DNA of 31,275 bases from Bacillota bacterium (GCA_016293805.1 JAEDDI010000023.1:1-31275), one strand, 5' to 3'; counted from the stretch's first letter, positions 7,737-15,343 are shown. Translations and numbers: made by a program. Notes: a model not told the origin generated them from the sequence alone.

Positions 7737-8753
7737 TTACTGAGGGAGGTAATCGTTGCTGAATCCCTTTCCTGTAAGGTCAGTCGATGTGAGTTTTTCT
7801 TCATAAAGCCAGCTGTAGAATCTGTTCCATCTGGCTTCATCGATAACACCCCATTTGCCTTCTTCATTAAGATACTGTCCCGAAATATACGCCTGGCTCT
7901 TCTTTACAAGTTCTTCGCAGCCTGTCAGCGAGCCTGTTTCATCTCCGTCAATGAGAATCTGAGCCGCCTCTTCAGGGTTTTCAGCCGCATATTCATATCC
8001 TTTAGCTGTAGCTTCAAGAAAAGCCTTTGCTTCTTCAGGATACTCCTTAAGGAATTCATCATTTGCGATTATAACCGGTGTATAGTAGTCAAGAGCTTCA
8101 TCTACATCGCCAAAGAACCACGTATCAACATCTACACCTTCAACATCGGCGTTAATACCGCCCCATCCGTAGAATACCCAGATTGCATCTGTCTGCTTTG
8201 CAGCAAGAGCCGCAGGTTCATCAGTTATGTTGTTGGAAATCAGGTTAATCTTGTCGAAATCTCCTCCGTCATCGTTTACAACCTTCTTGAGCATGGCAAG
8301 TTCAATCGGTGAATCCCATGTTGAATATGTCTTGCCGGTAAGCCCTGCAGGTCTGTCAAGACCTTCACCCGCTCTTGCCATTATGCACGACGTATTGTGC
8401 TGAAGTATTGCCGCTACGGAAGTTACAGCCATAGGCTCATCAGAATCAAGCGCTGCAGCAAATGTGTCCTGTGCTTCAACCGCAAACTGAGCCTGTCCCG
8501 ATGCGCACATTGTAGTTGCACCGTTTTCAGGAGGCTGAACTATCTCGACATCAAGACCTGCCTCGTCATAATACCCATTTGCAAGAGCAACATAAAGTCC
8601 TGTATGATTTGTATTAGGTGTCCAGTCAAGACAGAATGTGATTTTTGTCTTTTCACCTTCATCTGCAGAATCTCCGCTTCCGCATGCAGTAAATGCCAGT
8701 ATCATAGCGATACACAATACCGCTGAAACAATCTTTGATAAATTCTTTTTCAT
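7737..8753 (-). CDS. thiY: Thiamine-precursor (HMP-type) binding lipoprotein (ThiY/THI5-like)
   Basis: A 338-residue secreted lipoprotein. A signal peptide with lipobox LAFTAC places the acylated cysteine at residue 24. The NMT1/THI5-like domain begins with LDWTPNTNHTGLYVA, the hallmark of pyrimidine-precursor binding proteins in the ThiXYZ system, which usually bind formylaminopyrimidine or hydroxymethylpyrimidine. It sits on the outer face of the membrane and delivers ligand to ThiX. It lies 11 bp after thiX and has an AAGGAG site. The exact ligand (FAMP, HMP or another degradation product) cannot be distinguished here. Confidence 0.93.
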   Translation of the reverse strand: MKKNLSKIVSAVLCIAMILAFTACGSGDSADEGEKTKITFCLDWTPNTNHTGLYVALANGYYDEAGLDVEIVQPPENGATTMCASGQAQFAVEAQDTFAAALDSDEPMAVTSVAAILQHNTSCIMARAGEGLDRPAGLTGKTYSTWDSPIELAMLKKVVNDDGGDFDKINLISNNITDEPAALAAKQTDAIWVFYGWGGINADVEGVDVDTWFFGDVDEALDYYTPVIIANDEFLKEYPEEAKAFLEATAKGYEYAAENPEEAAQILIDGDETGSLTGCEELVKKSQAYISGQYLNEEGKWGVIDEARWNRFYSWLYEEKLTSTDLTGKGFSNDYLPQ

Positions 8754-8764
8754 TTATTTTCTCC

Positions 8765-9544
8765 TTATTCATGTTTTTCTTTTAACGCTTTTTCCCAAGG
8801 CATGCTTGCCTTTCTGATGCACTGTACAAGCAGCATCAGAAGAAGGGAAATAATTATTATAAACAGTATTACCGCAAACATCTTGTCAAAAGCATAAGCT
8901 TTCTTGACTCTTGTCATGTATACACCAAGACCGTTGAAACCGCCCAGCCATTCTGAAACAAGTGCTCCGACAACAGCATACGAGGCAGATATCTTAAGTC
9001 CGGAAAAAAAATGGGGAAGAGCAGCAGGGAATTTCAGATGAGTAAATATCCTTACCCTGCCGGCACCCATTGATCTCATAAGATTTATTGAATCTCGGTC
9101 TACACTTCTGTAACCGTCGAGAAGCCCGACCGCAATAGGGAAGAAAGTTGTTATAACAACAAGGGCAATCTTCGGAGCCATCCCGAATCCCATCCATAAA
9201 ACAAGAATAGGTGCAATTGCAATTGTCGGTATTGTCTGGGTAATAACCATAAGCGGATAGCACGCCCTGTCCAGCACAATAAATCTGTCCATCAAAGTAG
9301 CCATTACGAAAGCAAGCAGAACCCCCATCATAAGACCTGCCGCAGCCTCGGTAAGAGTATATGCAGAATGCCTTAATATAATGGTGAAATCGCCTGCGAA
9401 CGCCTTTAACACATCAACAGGTGAAGGCAGCATATATGCAGGAACCACTCCTGTCTCACTTAAAACAAGCCACAGCAACAGAATTATGAGAAGAGCGGCA
9501 GCCGCCGGCATCTTATTTATGATGCTTTGATACTTTCCTGTCAA
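8765..9544 (-). CDS. thiX: Thiamine-precursor ABC transporter permease (ThiX-like)
   Basis: A 259-residue BPD_transp_1 permease with about six membrane helices. The EAA-like loop is visible as ALPHFFSGLKISASYAVVGA with the preceding LMRSMGAGR. The chosen start is TTG at 9544, which has GGGAGAGGTG upstream; an alternative is the ATG 11 codons in. It overlaps the preceding thiamine-binding gene by 32 bp, so translation is probably coupled. Together with ThiY and ThiZ it forms the import complex. Confidence 0.9.
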   Translation of the reverse strand: MTGKYQSIINKMPAAAALLIILLLWLVLSETGVVPAYMLPSPVDVLKAFAGDFTIILRHSAYTLTEAAAGLMMGVLLAFVMATLMDRFIVLDRACYPLMVITQTIPTIAIAPILVLWMGFGMAPKIALVVITTFFPIAVGLLDGYRSVDRDSINLMRSMGAGRVRIFTHLKFPAALPHFFSGLKISASYAVVGALVSEWLGGFNGLGVYMTRVKKAYAFDKMFAVILFIIIISLLLMLLVQCIRKASMPWEKALKEKHE

Positions 9545-9809
9545 TTGTCAGCACCTCTCCCTCAGGCTTGTATGCAATCTTCACATAGGAACTTACACTG
9601 TCACAGCCCGCCCTGACTGCAATCTTCTGACACTCCTTTACAATATCCATCAGCTCGTCATAGTCCCCTTCAATAGTAGTCTCAAAAGGACCTACATAGC
9701 AGCTGTTCCCTGTCGATTTGATATATGCTATAACTTCATCGACGATCCGGATAACCTCATTTTCATCCAGTGTGCCCGGCAGCACCTGGATAGCAACACT
9801 TGCGTTCAT
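9513..9809 (-). CDS. Thiamine-binding protein, DUF77/MTH1187-YkoF family
   Basis: A small cytosolic protein of 98 residues. The motifs MNASVAIQVLPG and GNSCYVGPFETTIEGDYDELM are those of the Thiamine_BP (DUF77) family, tetramers that bind thiamine or related ligands. The start at 9809 is fixed by GGAGGA at 9815-9820; the longer open frame would run into the riboswitch terminator. It is the first gene after the TPP riboswitch. This pairing with an HMP-type ABC system is common and suggests a cytoplasmic ligand carrier or sensor. Confidence 0.9.
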   Translation of the reverse strand: MNASVAIQVLPGTLDENEVIRIVDEVIAYIKSTGNSCYVGPFETTIEGDYDELMDIVKECQKIAVRAGCDSVSSYVKIAYKPEGEVLTIDRKVSKHHK

Positions 9810-9858
9810 ATATTTCCTCCATTCCGCCCTAAGGCAATTAATGTTCATTTCGTAAATC

Positions 9859-9881
9859 AAAAAAGTCTGCATAATGCAGAC
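9859..9881 (-). terminator. Riboswitch-controlled terminator
   Basis: On the minus strand, GTCTGCA-TTA-TGCAGAC followed by TTTTTT lies about 16 nt after the TPP aptamer and 50 bp before the first gene's start. It is the obvious expression platform: TPP binding should favour termination. Confidence 0.9.
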
Positions 9882-9896
9882 AGTTGTAGCTTAAAA

Positions 9897-9972
9897 TACT
9901 TCCTACGCTGGCATTATCCAACAGGTTAAAAGGGTCTAAGTCGAACTTACTCTCAGCAAAAGCTCCCCTGAT
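9897..9972 (-). ncRNA. TPP riboswitch (THI element) aptamer
   Basis: The minus strand shows the hallmark segments in order: GGGGAGC, GCTGAGAG, GACCC, AACCTG, then TGGATAATGCCAGCG and TAGGAA. These are the pyrimidine- and pyrophosphate-sensor helices of the TPP aptamer. It sits between a strong promoter and an intrinsic terminator ahead of the thiamine transport operon, so the transport genes should be switched off when TPP is plentiful. Confidence 0.97.
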
Positions 9973-9993
9973 TTACTCTATGAAACTTTGTAT

Positions 9994-10022
9994 ATCATAC
10001 TGCACCGCCTGTCATTTGTCAA
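9994..10022 (-). promoter_or_regulatory. Promoter of the thiamine uptake operon
   Basis: Minus-strand TTGACA (10017-10022), 17-bp spacer, TATGAT (9994-9999). Transcription would start just before the TPP aptamer. Confidence 0.9.
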
Positions 10023-10097
10023 GGATGTTATTTTCTGTATTGTCTGAATATTCTGTATTTTAATTTAAAATATTTTCAGAAAATTTCATTTTTTCTA

Positions 10098-10126
10098 TTG
10101 CATTTGCGAAATAACGGTGCTACAAT
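10098..10126 (+). promoter_or_regulatory. Promoter of gdhA
   Basis: TTGCAT (10098-10103), 17-bp spacer, TACAAT (10121-10126) with a TGC extended -10. It is followed by AGGAGG (10153-10158) ahead of the gdhA ATG at 10168. It is divergent from the thiamine promoter, about 75 bp away. Confidence 0.8.
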
Positions 10127-10167
10127 GACATCGTAATTAAGATGTTAGTAAAAGGAGGACGACAATT

Positions 10168-11499
10168 ATGAGTTATGTCGACGAAGTATTAGCTAGGATT
10201 CACGCAGAGAACAGCGGAGAGCCCGAATTCCTTCAGGCAGTAGACGAAGTACTGGAATCACTCAGACCGGTAATAGCCCAGGATGAGAACAAGTTCAGAA
10301 GAGATGCAGTACTCGAAAGGCTGTGCAACCCCGACAGACAGATTAAATTCAGAGTATCATGGGTGGATGACAGCGGACAGGTTCAGGTTAACACCGGATA
10401 CCGTATTCAGTTCAATAATGCCATCGGTCCGTATAAGGGCGGGCTTCGCTTCCACCCTTCAGTTTACACAGGAATTATCAAATTTCTCGGGTTTGAACAG
10501 ATTTTCAAGAATTCACTGACAGGTCTTCCTATCGGGGGCGCCAAGGGCGGCTCGGATTTCGATCCCAAGGGCAAGTCAGACAGAGAGGTAATGGCATTCT
10601 GCAAGAGTTTCATGAACGAACTTTACAGAAACATCGGTCCAAACAAGGACGTTCCTGCAGGTGATATCGGAGTCGGCGGCAGAGAGATCGGATATCTTTT
10701 CGGCCAGTACAAGAAGCTCGTTAAGCACTACGAAGGCGTTCTTACAGGCAAGGGCATAGGCTGGGGCGGTTCACTTGCAAGAACAGAGGCTACCGGATAC
10801 GGCCTTGTGTACATCGCAGAAGAGCTTCTTAAGTGCCACGGATACGATATGGCAGGCAAAACCGTTGTTATATCAGGTTCAGGCAATGTAGCAATATATG
10901 CAGCTGAAAAATGCACTATGCTTGGCGCTAAGGTAGTTACAGTATCAGATTCGACAGGCTGGATATATGACAGGGACGGAATCGACATAAACCTTCTCAA
11001 GGAAATCAAGGAGGTCAGAAGAGAAAGACTCACAGCATACAAGGATGCAAGGCCTGAATGCGAATATCACGAAGGAAGAGGCGTATGGCAGATTCCTTGT
11101 GATCTGGCACTTCCTTGTGCAACTCAGAACGAACTTACAGAAGATGACGCAAAGCTTCTTGTTTCAAACGGATGTATTGCAGTATGCGAGGGCGCAAACA
11201 TGCCTGCTACACCTGAAGCAACAAAATATCTTCAGGAAAACGGCGTGCTGTTCATCTCCGGCAAGGCATCAAACGCAGGCGGAGTTGCAACATCTGCTCT
11301 TGAAATGGCTCAGAACTCCGAAAGAACAAGCTGGTCCTTCGAAGAAGTCGACAGCAGACTGAAGGATATAATGGTAAACATATATCACAACATAGACGAC
11401 GCAGCTAAGCGCTACGGTCTTGAAGGCAACTATGTCGCAGGTGCAAACATAGCTGGTTTCGAAAAAGTCTGCGACGCAATGATATCTCAGGGTATCTGA
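10168..11499 (+). CDS. gdhA: NADP-type glutamate dehydrogenase (hexameric class I)
   Basis: A 443-residue enzyme that reductively aminates 2-oxoglutarate to glutamate, or the reverse. Substrate-site motifs are GYRIQFNNAIGPYKGGLRFH (78-97), the catalytic lysine K126 in LPIGGAKGGSDFDPKG, and DVPAGDIGVGGREIG. The Rossmann domain has VVISGSGNVAIYAAE. Length and motifs fit the small hexameric bacterial group; the coenzyme preference (NADPH) is inferred from this similarity. It is monocistronic with a strong promoter and ribosome site. In amino-acid fermenting Clostridia this enzyme is abundant. Here it could also supply glutamate to the neighbouring arginine pathway. Confidence 0.97.
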   Translation: MSYVDEVLARIHAENSGEPEFLQAVDEVLESLRPVIAQDENKFRRDAVLERLCNPDRQIKFRVSWVDDSGQVQVNTGYRIQFNNAIGPYKGGLRFHPSVYTGIIKFLGFEQIFKNSLTGLPIGGAKGGSDFDPKGKSDREVMAFCKSFMNELYRNIGPNKDVPAGDIGVGGREIGYLFGQYKKLVKHYEGVLTGKGIGWGGSLARTEATGYGLVYIAEELLKCHGYDMAGKTVVISGSGNVAIYAAEKCTMLGAKVVTVSDSTGWIYDRDGIDINLLKEIKEVRRERLTAYKDARPECEYHEGRGVWQIPCDLALPCATQNELTEDDAKLLVSNGCIAVCEGANMPATPEATKYLQENGVLFISGKASNAGGVATSALEMAQNSERTSWSFEEVDSRLKDIMVNIYHNIDDAAKRYGLEGNYVAGANIAGFEKVCDAMISQGI

Positions 11500-11538
11500 T
11501 TCTACAATTTGTTAGTTTGTTTATTTTACATAACACAG

Positions 11539-11610
11539 GAAGCTGTTTATATCATTATCAGAAGGGCTTCTCCCTGATTTATAACACTTTCAAATAATAC
11601 ACACAGCTTC
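11539..11610. repeat. Long-range inverted repeat after gdhA
   Basis: GAAGCTGT (11539-11546) and ACAGCTTC (11603-11610) form a perfect 8-bp inverted repeat enclosing about 56 nt, directly abutting the strong hairpin at 11611-11640. The two structures could stack in the gdhA 3' untranslated RNA. No coding frame is convincing here. Confidence 0.45.
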
Positions 11611-11640
11611 TTCAGGGTCCGGATTATCCCGGGCCCTGAA
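11611..11640. terminator. GC-rich hairpin between convergent gdhA and ybaK-like gene
   Basis: A 12-bp stem TTCAGGGTCCGG/CCGGGCCCTGAA with one G-U pair and a 6-nt loop. There is no U tract on either strand, so it may be a 3'-end-protecting structure or a weak two-way terminator. It is the best candidate 3' boundary for both genes. Confidence 0.5.
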
Positions 11641-11657
11641 CTATTGTGAAAACACCT

Positions 11658-12125
11658 CTAAAGTGCCTTACATACATCCACCCAGCCTTCACATCCCGAG
11701 TATTTTTCCAGTTCTTCAATCGTAAGCTCTATCGCACTGTTTGAACTTCCGCAGGCAGGAAAAACAGTTTCATACCTCTTCAGTGACTCATCGAGATATA
11801 CCCTGACTTTATCCCCTGCGGCAAAAGGACACACACCGCCCACCCTGTAGCCCGTGAACTCGTATACCTCAACAGGGGTGAGCATTTTTGCCTTCTTTGA
11901 AAATCTGTCCTTATATTTCCTGTTATCGATCTTAACATCTCCTGCTGCCACTATCAGAATAGGCCCGTCCGCGGCCATAAACGAAAGAGTTTTCGCAATT
12001 CTCCCCGGCTCGCATCCAATAGCAGCGGCAGCAAGTGGGACAGTCGCACTTGAAACATCAAATTCAAGAATTCTCTCCTCCAGCCCCAATGCGCTGAAAT
12101 ATTTTCTGACTTTCTCTATTGACAT
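11658..12125 (-). CDS. YbaK/EbsC-family aminoacyl-tRNA deacylase
   Basis: About 155 residues of the YbaK/ProRS-editing (INS) domain. These are stand-alone trans-editing proteins that hydrolyse mischarged tRNA such as Cys- or Ala-tRNA(Pro). Visible family features include GCEPGRIAKTLSF, containing the lysine expected in the active pocket, the GDVKIDNRKYK block, GYRVGGVCPFA and the C-terminal VFPACGSSNSAIELT. The start at 12125 is chosen because it overlaps the upstream gene's stop (TGATATG) and a longer frame would run through that gene. Substrate specificity (Cys versus Ala) cannot be decided. It is co-transcribed with the glyoxalase-like gene. Confidence 0.88.
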   Translation of the reverse strand: MSIEKVRKYFSALGLEERILEFDVSSATVPLAAAAIGCEPGRIAKTLSFMAADGPILIVAAGDVKIDNRKYKDRFSKKAKMLTPVEVYEFTGYRVGGVCPFAAGDKVRVYLDESLKRYETVFPACGSSNSAIELTIEELEKYSGCEGWVDVCKAL

Positions 12126-12126
12126 A

Positions 12127-12501
12127 TCAAACCTGCTTTGCCGGTATAATTTCAATCCAGTATCCATCCGGATCCTTTATGAAATACACATTCATTTCCC
12201 TGTTTTCAAAACATATGCATCCCATCTTTTGGTGGAGCTCATATGCAGCATCAAAATCATCTGTTACAAATGCAAGATGAAACTCCTCATCGCCCAGATT
12301 GTATTTGCCCTCTTTGCCCGCCAGCCATGTAAGTTCCAGTTCGAAGTCACTTTCGTCATTCTTCATATATACGAGAATAAAAGATCCGTCTTTTGCATTT
12401 TTTCTTCGAAACTCCTTAAGTCCCAGCGCCTTTTCGTAAAAGGCAATCGATTTGTCAAGATCAGTCACATTATAGTTTTCATGAACCATTTTAAATTTCA
12501 T
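12127..12501 (-). CDS. Glyoxalase I-like (lactoylglutathione lyase family) protein
   Basis: A 124-residue VOC protein beginning MKFKMVHENYNVTDLDKSI. Metal-ligand candidates are the histidine in MVHENYNV, the glutamate in FELELTW, the histidine in EEFHLAFV and the glutamate in YWIEIIP, the order expected for glyoxalase I. It would isomerise the hemithioacetal of methylglyoxal with a thiol. Clostridia often lack glutathione, so the physiological thiol is uncertain. The start at 12501 is set by GGAGG (12508-12512); the longer upstream frame has no such site. It is followed with translational overlap by the YbaK-like gene. Confidence 0.88.
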   Translation of the reverse strand: MKFKMVHENYNVTDLDKSIAFYEKALGLKEFRRKNAKDGSFILVYMKNDESDFELELTWLAGKEGKYNLGDEEFHLAFVTDDFDAAYELHQKMGCICFENREMNVYFIKDPDGYWIEIIPAKQV

Positions 12502-12736
12502 TGTCTGCCTCCTTTTCACATCCTGTATCTTTAAACATGCAGAAGTTCTCCCGTTCTTCCGGATATTCCTTTCTAGCATATGTTCAAACTGTGGAGTTAC
12601 CGCATAATGTTCAGAAAGAAAGCACTCTCTGCCGTCAGTGCCTGTGAATTATCCATCATCTTCCGTACCGGCGGGGTTTCTCCTCTATAACTTCTTTCTC
12701 AATGACTATTTCTTTAAAACAGTTTTTACTTCATTC
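12502..12736 (-). other. Long (about 230 nt) leader of the glyoxalase-ybaK transcript
   Basis: If the promoter at 12737-12745 is correct, this stretch is a 5' untranslated RNA. It contains short hairpins, including GCACT/AGTGC (12619-12638 region) followed by a U-rich run. It also holds a charged 3'-less frame (KEIVIEKEVIEEKPRRYGR) with no start codon in frame. No known riboswitch or T-box motif was found. Confidence 0.3.
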
Positions 12737-12745
12737 ATTGTACCA
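12737..12745 (-). promoter_or_regulatory. Extended -10 promoter candidate for the glyoxalase-ybaK unit
   Basis: Minus-strand TGG-TACAAT lies right after the metY terminator. No good -35 is seen at 16-18 bp, so it would rely on the extended -10. Confidence 0.45.
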
Positions 12746-12753
12746 CACCGGCA

Positions 12754-12781
12754 GAAAAAAACATCCGGTTTCCCGGATGTT
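12754..12781 (-). terminator. Terminator of cysK-metY
   Basis: Minus-strand AACATCCGG-GAAA-CCGGATGTT followed by a run of T. A 9-bp stem with a GNRA-type loop lies 14 bp after the metY stop. Confidence 0.93.
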
Positions 12782-12794
12782 CCTCTCAAATATA

Positions 12795-14087
12795 TCAGCT
12801 GAATGCCTGGTCTAAATCAGCAATAATATCCTTAATGTTTTCAGTACCTATTGAAAGTCTGATTGTATTAGGCTTAATTCCCTGGTCAGCGAGTTCCTCT
12901 GCTGTGCACTGGCTGTGCGTTGTTGTCGCAGGATGTATTACAAGCGACTTCACATCAGCAACATTTGCAAGAAGTGAGAACAGTTCAAGTCTGTCTATGA
13001 ATTCATGCGCCTCCTTCTGACCTCCCTCGATTTCAAAGGTGAATATACTTGCTCCTCCTTCAGGGAAGTACTTACTGTACAGCTCATGATCAGGATGGTC
13101 AGGTAGTGAAGGATGATTTACCTTTACAACCTTCGGATGGTTTGCAAGGTATTCTACTACCTTCTTTGTATTTTCATTATGTCTTTCAACTCTCAGTGAA
13201 AGAGTTTCAGTTCCCTGAATCAGAAGGAATGCATTGAACGGTGAAATTGTGGAACCTGTATCTCTGAGAAGTATTGCTCTGATGTAAGTTGCAAAAGCAG
13301 CAGGGCCTGCAGCATCTGTAAACTTCACACCGTGATAGCTAGGGTTAGGTTCCGAAATCCATGGATACCTTCCCGATTCTGCCCAGTTAAATGTTCCTCC
13401 GTCTACGATGATTCCTCCAAGTGTTGTACCGTGTCCGCCGATAAATTTGGTAGCTGAATGAACAACTATATCAGCTCCGTACTCAATAGGTCTTACAAGA
13501 TAAGGAGTTGCAAATGTATTGTCAACCACTACAGGAATTCCATGTCTGTGAGCAATTTGTGCAATAGCCTCAATGTCAGGAATGTCACTGTGAGGGTTGC
13601 CCAGTGTCTCGATATATATAGCCTTTGTATTGTCCTTAATTGCAGCTTCAGTCTCCTCCAGATTATGTATGTCTACAAATGTTGTTTCAATTCCGTAAAG
13701 AGGAAGAGTATGTGCAAGAAGATTTGATGAACCGCCGTAGATAGTCTTCTGCGATACTATGTGCTCCCCTGCCTTTGCAAGTGCCTGGATGGTATATGTT
13801 ATTGCAGCAGCGCCTGATGAAACTGCCAGTCCTGCAACTCCGCCTTCAAGAGCAGCGATTCTCTTTTCAAAGACATCCTGTGTCGAATTTGTCAGTCTGC
13901 CGTAGATATTTCCTGCATCAGCAAGGCCGAATCTGTCAGCAGCATGCTGAGAGTTTCTGAATACATATGATGTAGTCTGATAAATCGGGACTGCCCTTGC
14001 ATCAGATGCCGGATCCGGTGTTTCCTGTCCTATATGTAACTGCTTCGTTTCAAAGCTCCATTTTGATGTATCTTTAACTGTTGCCAT
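12795..14087 (-). CDS. metY: O-acetylhomoserine sulfhydrylase (aminocarboxypropyltransferase)
   Basis: A 430-residue Cys/Met-metabolism PLP enzyme. It makes homocysteine from O-acetylhomoserine and sulfide. Typical features are the start WSFETKQLHIGQETPD, the cofactor contact YGRLTNST, VVDNTFATPYL, and the PLP lysine K214 in VVHSATKFIGGHG. The length of 430 residues matches MetY rather than the roughly 380-residue MetB/MetC group. It follows cysK by 17 bp with a GGAG site, so both enzymes use the same sulfide pool. An O-acetylserine activity is also possible. Regulation is likely shared with cysK through the leader at 15101-15175. Confidence 0.93.
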   Translation of the reverse strand: MATVKDTSKWSFETKQLHIGQETPDPASDARAVPIYQTTSYVFRNSQHAADRFGLADAGNIYGRLTNSTQDVFEKRIAALEGGVAGLAVSSGAAAITYTIQALAKAGEHIVSQKTIYGGSSNLLAHTLPLYGIETTFVDIHNLEETEAAIKDNTKAIYIETLGNPHSDIPDIEAIAQIAHRHGIPVVVDNTFATPYLVRPIEYGADIVVHSATKFIGGHGTTLGGIIVDGGTFNWAESGRYPWISEPNPSYHGVKFTDAAGPAAFATYIRAILLRDTGSTISPFNAFLLIQGTETLSLRVERHNENTKKVVEYLANHPKVVKVNHPSLPDHPDHELYSKYFPEGGASIFTFEIEGGQKEAHEFIDRLELFSLLANVADVKSLVIHPATTTHSQCTAEELADQGIKPNTIRLSIGTENIKDIIADLDQAFS

Positions 14088-14104
14088 AATCTGTTTCTCC
14101 TTTT

Positions 14105-15031
14105 CTATTCAAATAACGGTGTCGAGTAATATCTGTCGCCTGTATCAGGAAGAAGAGCAACGATTGTCTTTCCTTCATTTTCAGGTCTCTTTGCAAGCTG
14201 TATTGCCGCATGTAAAGCTGCACCCGATGAAATTCCCACGAGAATTCCCTCTTTCTTCGCAATCAGCTTTCCTTCAGCAAACGCATCATCATTCTCAACT
14301 TTTATAATTTCGTCGTAAATCTTTGTATCAAGTACATCAGGAACAAATCCTGCGCCGATTCCCTGAATCTTGTGTGCTCCCGGCTTGCCTTCCGACAAAA
14401 CAGGTGAGCCTGCAGGTTCAACTGCCACAACTTTCACTTCAGGCTTCCTGGACTTAAGATACTGGCCTGTTCCTGTCACTGTTCCGCCTGTGCCGACACC
14501 TGCTACGAAAATATCAACTGATCCTTCAGTATCATCGTAGATTTCAGGTCCTGTTGTCTCGAAGTGGATTTTAGGGTTTGCCGGGTTTACGAACTGTCCC
14601 GGAATGAAGCTTCCTTCGATTTCCTTTGAAAGTTCCTCTGCTTTTGCTATTGCTCCCTTCATACCTTTTGATCCTTCAGTAAGAACAAGTTCTGCCCCAT
14701 AAGCCTTGAGAATGTTTCTTCTTTCAACACTCATTGTCTCCGGCATTGTAAGGATAATCCTGTATCCCTTGGCTGCTGCTATAGCGGCAAGTCCGATTCC
14801 TGTATTACCGCTTGTAGGTTCGATAATTGTTGCACCGGGCTTAAGCTGTCCCTTATCCTCAGCATCCTCAATCATTGCCTTTGCGATTCTGTCCTTTACA
14901 GATCCTGCAGGATTGAAGTACTCAAGCTTTACTAAAAGTTTTGCCTTAAGATTAAGTTCCTTCTCTATATTTTCAAGTTCAACAAGAGGTGTTCCTCCGA
15001 TAAGTCCTAATATTCCTTTATTAACTGACAT
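14105..15031 (-). CDS. cysK: Cysteine synthase A (O-acetylserine sulfhydrylase)
   Basis: A 308-residue fold-type II PLP enzyme that makes cysteine from O-acetylserine and sulfide. The Schiff-base lysine is K46 in NPAGSVKDRIA; PTSGNTGIGLA is the substrate/asparagine loop, and GVGTGGTVTG binds the PLP phosphate. Length and motifs are canonical. The start has AAAGGAT (15038-15042 core) at 6 nt spacing. It heads cysK-metY. Upstream lie a strong promoter and a translated-looking leader with two adjacent Cys codons. coaBC, a cysteine-consuming step of CoA synthesis, is transcribed divergently from the same region. Confidence 0.96.
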   Translation of the reverse strand: MSVNKGILGLIGGTPLVELENIEKELNLKAKLLVKLEYFNPAGSVKDRIAKAMIEDAEDKGQLKPGATIIEPTSGNTGIGLAAIAAAKGYRIILTMPETMSVERRNILKAYGAELVLTEGSKGMKGAIAKAEELSKEIEGSFIPGQFVNPANPKIHFETTGPEIYDDTEGSVDIFVAGVGTGGTVTGTGQYLKSRKPEVKVVAVEPAGSPVLSEGKPGAHKIQGIGAGFVPDVLDTKIYDEIIKVENDDAFAEGKLIAKKEGILVGISSGAALHAAIQLAKRPENEGKTIVALLPDTGDRYYSTPLFE

Positions 15032-15100
15032 TTCTTTATCCTTTCTTTATCATTCTTATCTATATTATGTGCATTACGTTCATTGTTCCGGCCTGTGCCG

Positions 15101-15175
15101 TTATCTGAAGCTGCAACATCGAGGATGCCACATTCGATCCTTGTGTATCACTTCACTGATGTATTCTGTTTTCAT
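15101..15175 (-). CDS. Putative Cys-rich leader peptide (24 aa) upstream of cysK
   Basis: A 24-codon frame beginning MKTEYISEVI and ending WHPRCCSFR, then TAA. An AGGAGG site lies 6 nt before its ATG, and the frame begins about 45 nt after the strong cysK promoter. Two consecutive cysteine codons (15113-15118) sit near its end, ahead of the two cysteine-making/sulfide-using genes. A 4-bp CGGC/GCCG hairpin directly follows the stop codon. ATCCT, just before the Cys codons (15122-15126), is complementary to the AGGAT of the cysK ribosome site. The frame, ribosome site and promoter are seen directly; a role in cysteine-responsive attenuation is inferred. Confidence 0.6.
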   Translation of the reverse strand: MKTEYISEVIHKDRMWHPRCCSFR

Positions 15176-15220
15176 GCTCATCCTCCTTTACTAGTTTTCC
15201 TATTTGTTTGGTGTGATTAA

Positions 15221-15249
15221 ATCATATCACCCCCTTTCATATCTGTCAA
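15221..15249 (-). promoter_or_regulatory. Promoter of the cysK-metY operon, with palindrome over the -10/start
   Basis: Minus-strand TTGACA (15244-15249), 17-bp spacer, TATGAT (15221-15226) with an upstream TG. The perfect 11-bp palindrome TGATTTAATCA, within a wider GTGAT...ATCAC repeat, overlaps the -10 and start region. That placement would suit a repressor site of unknown identity. Confidence 0.85.
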
Positions 15250-15343
15250 CTAGGTTTTTTATTTTTTTCAATATTTCTTTTTTATATGGTAAAACTGACG
15301 GAAAAATAGTATATTATTCTCATATGACAGCGAGGAGGAACAA

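Noticed and set aside
15032..15343. SAM riboswitch or T-box in front of cysK-metY
   Set aside because: No S-box core, no T-box sequence and no intrinsic terminator are visible; the small frame with Cys codons explains the spacing better.
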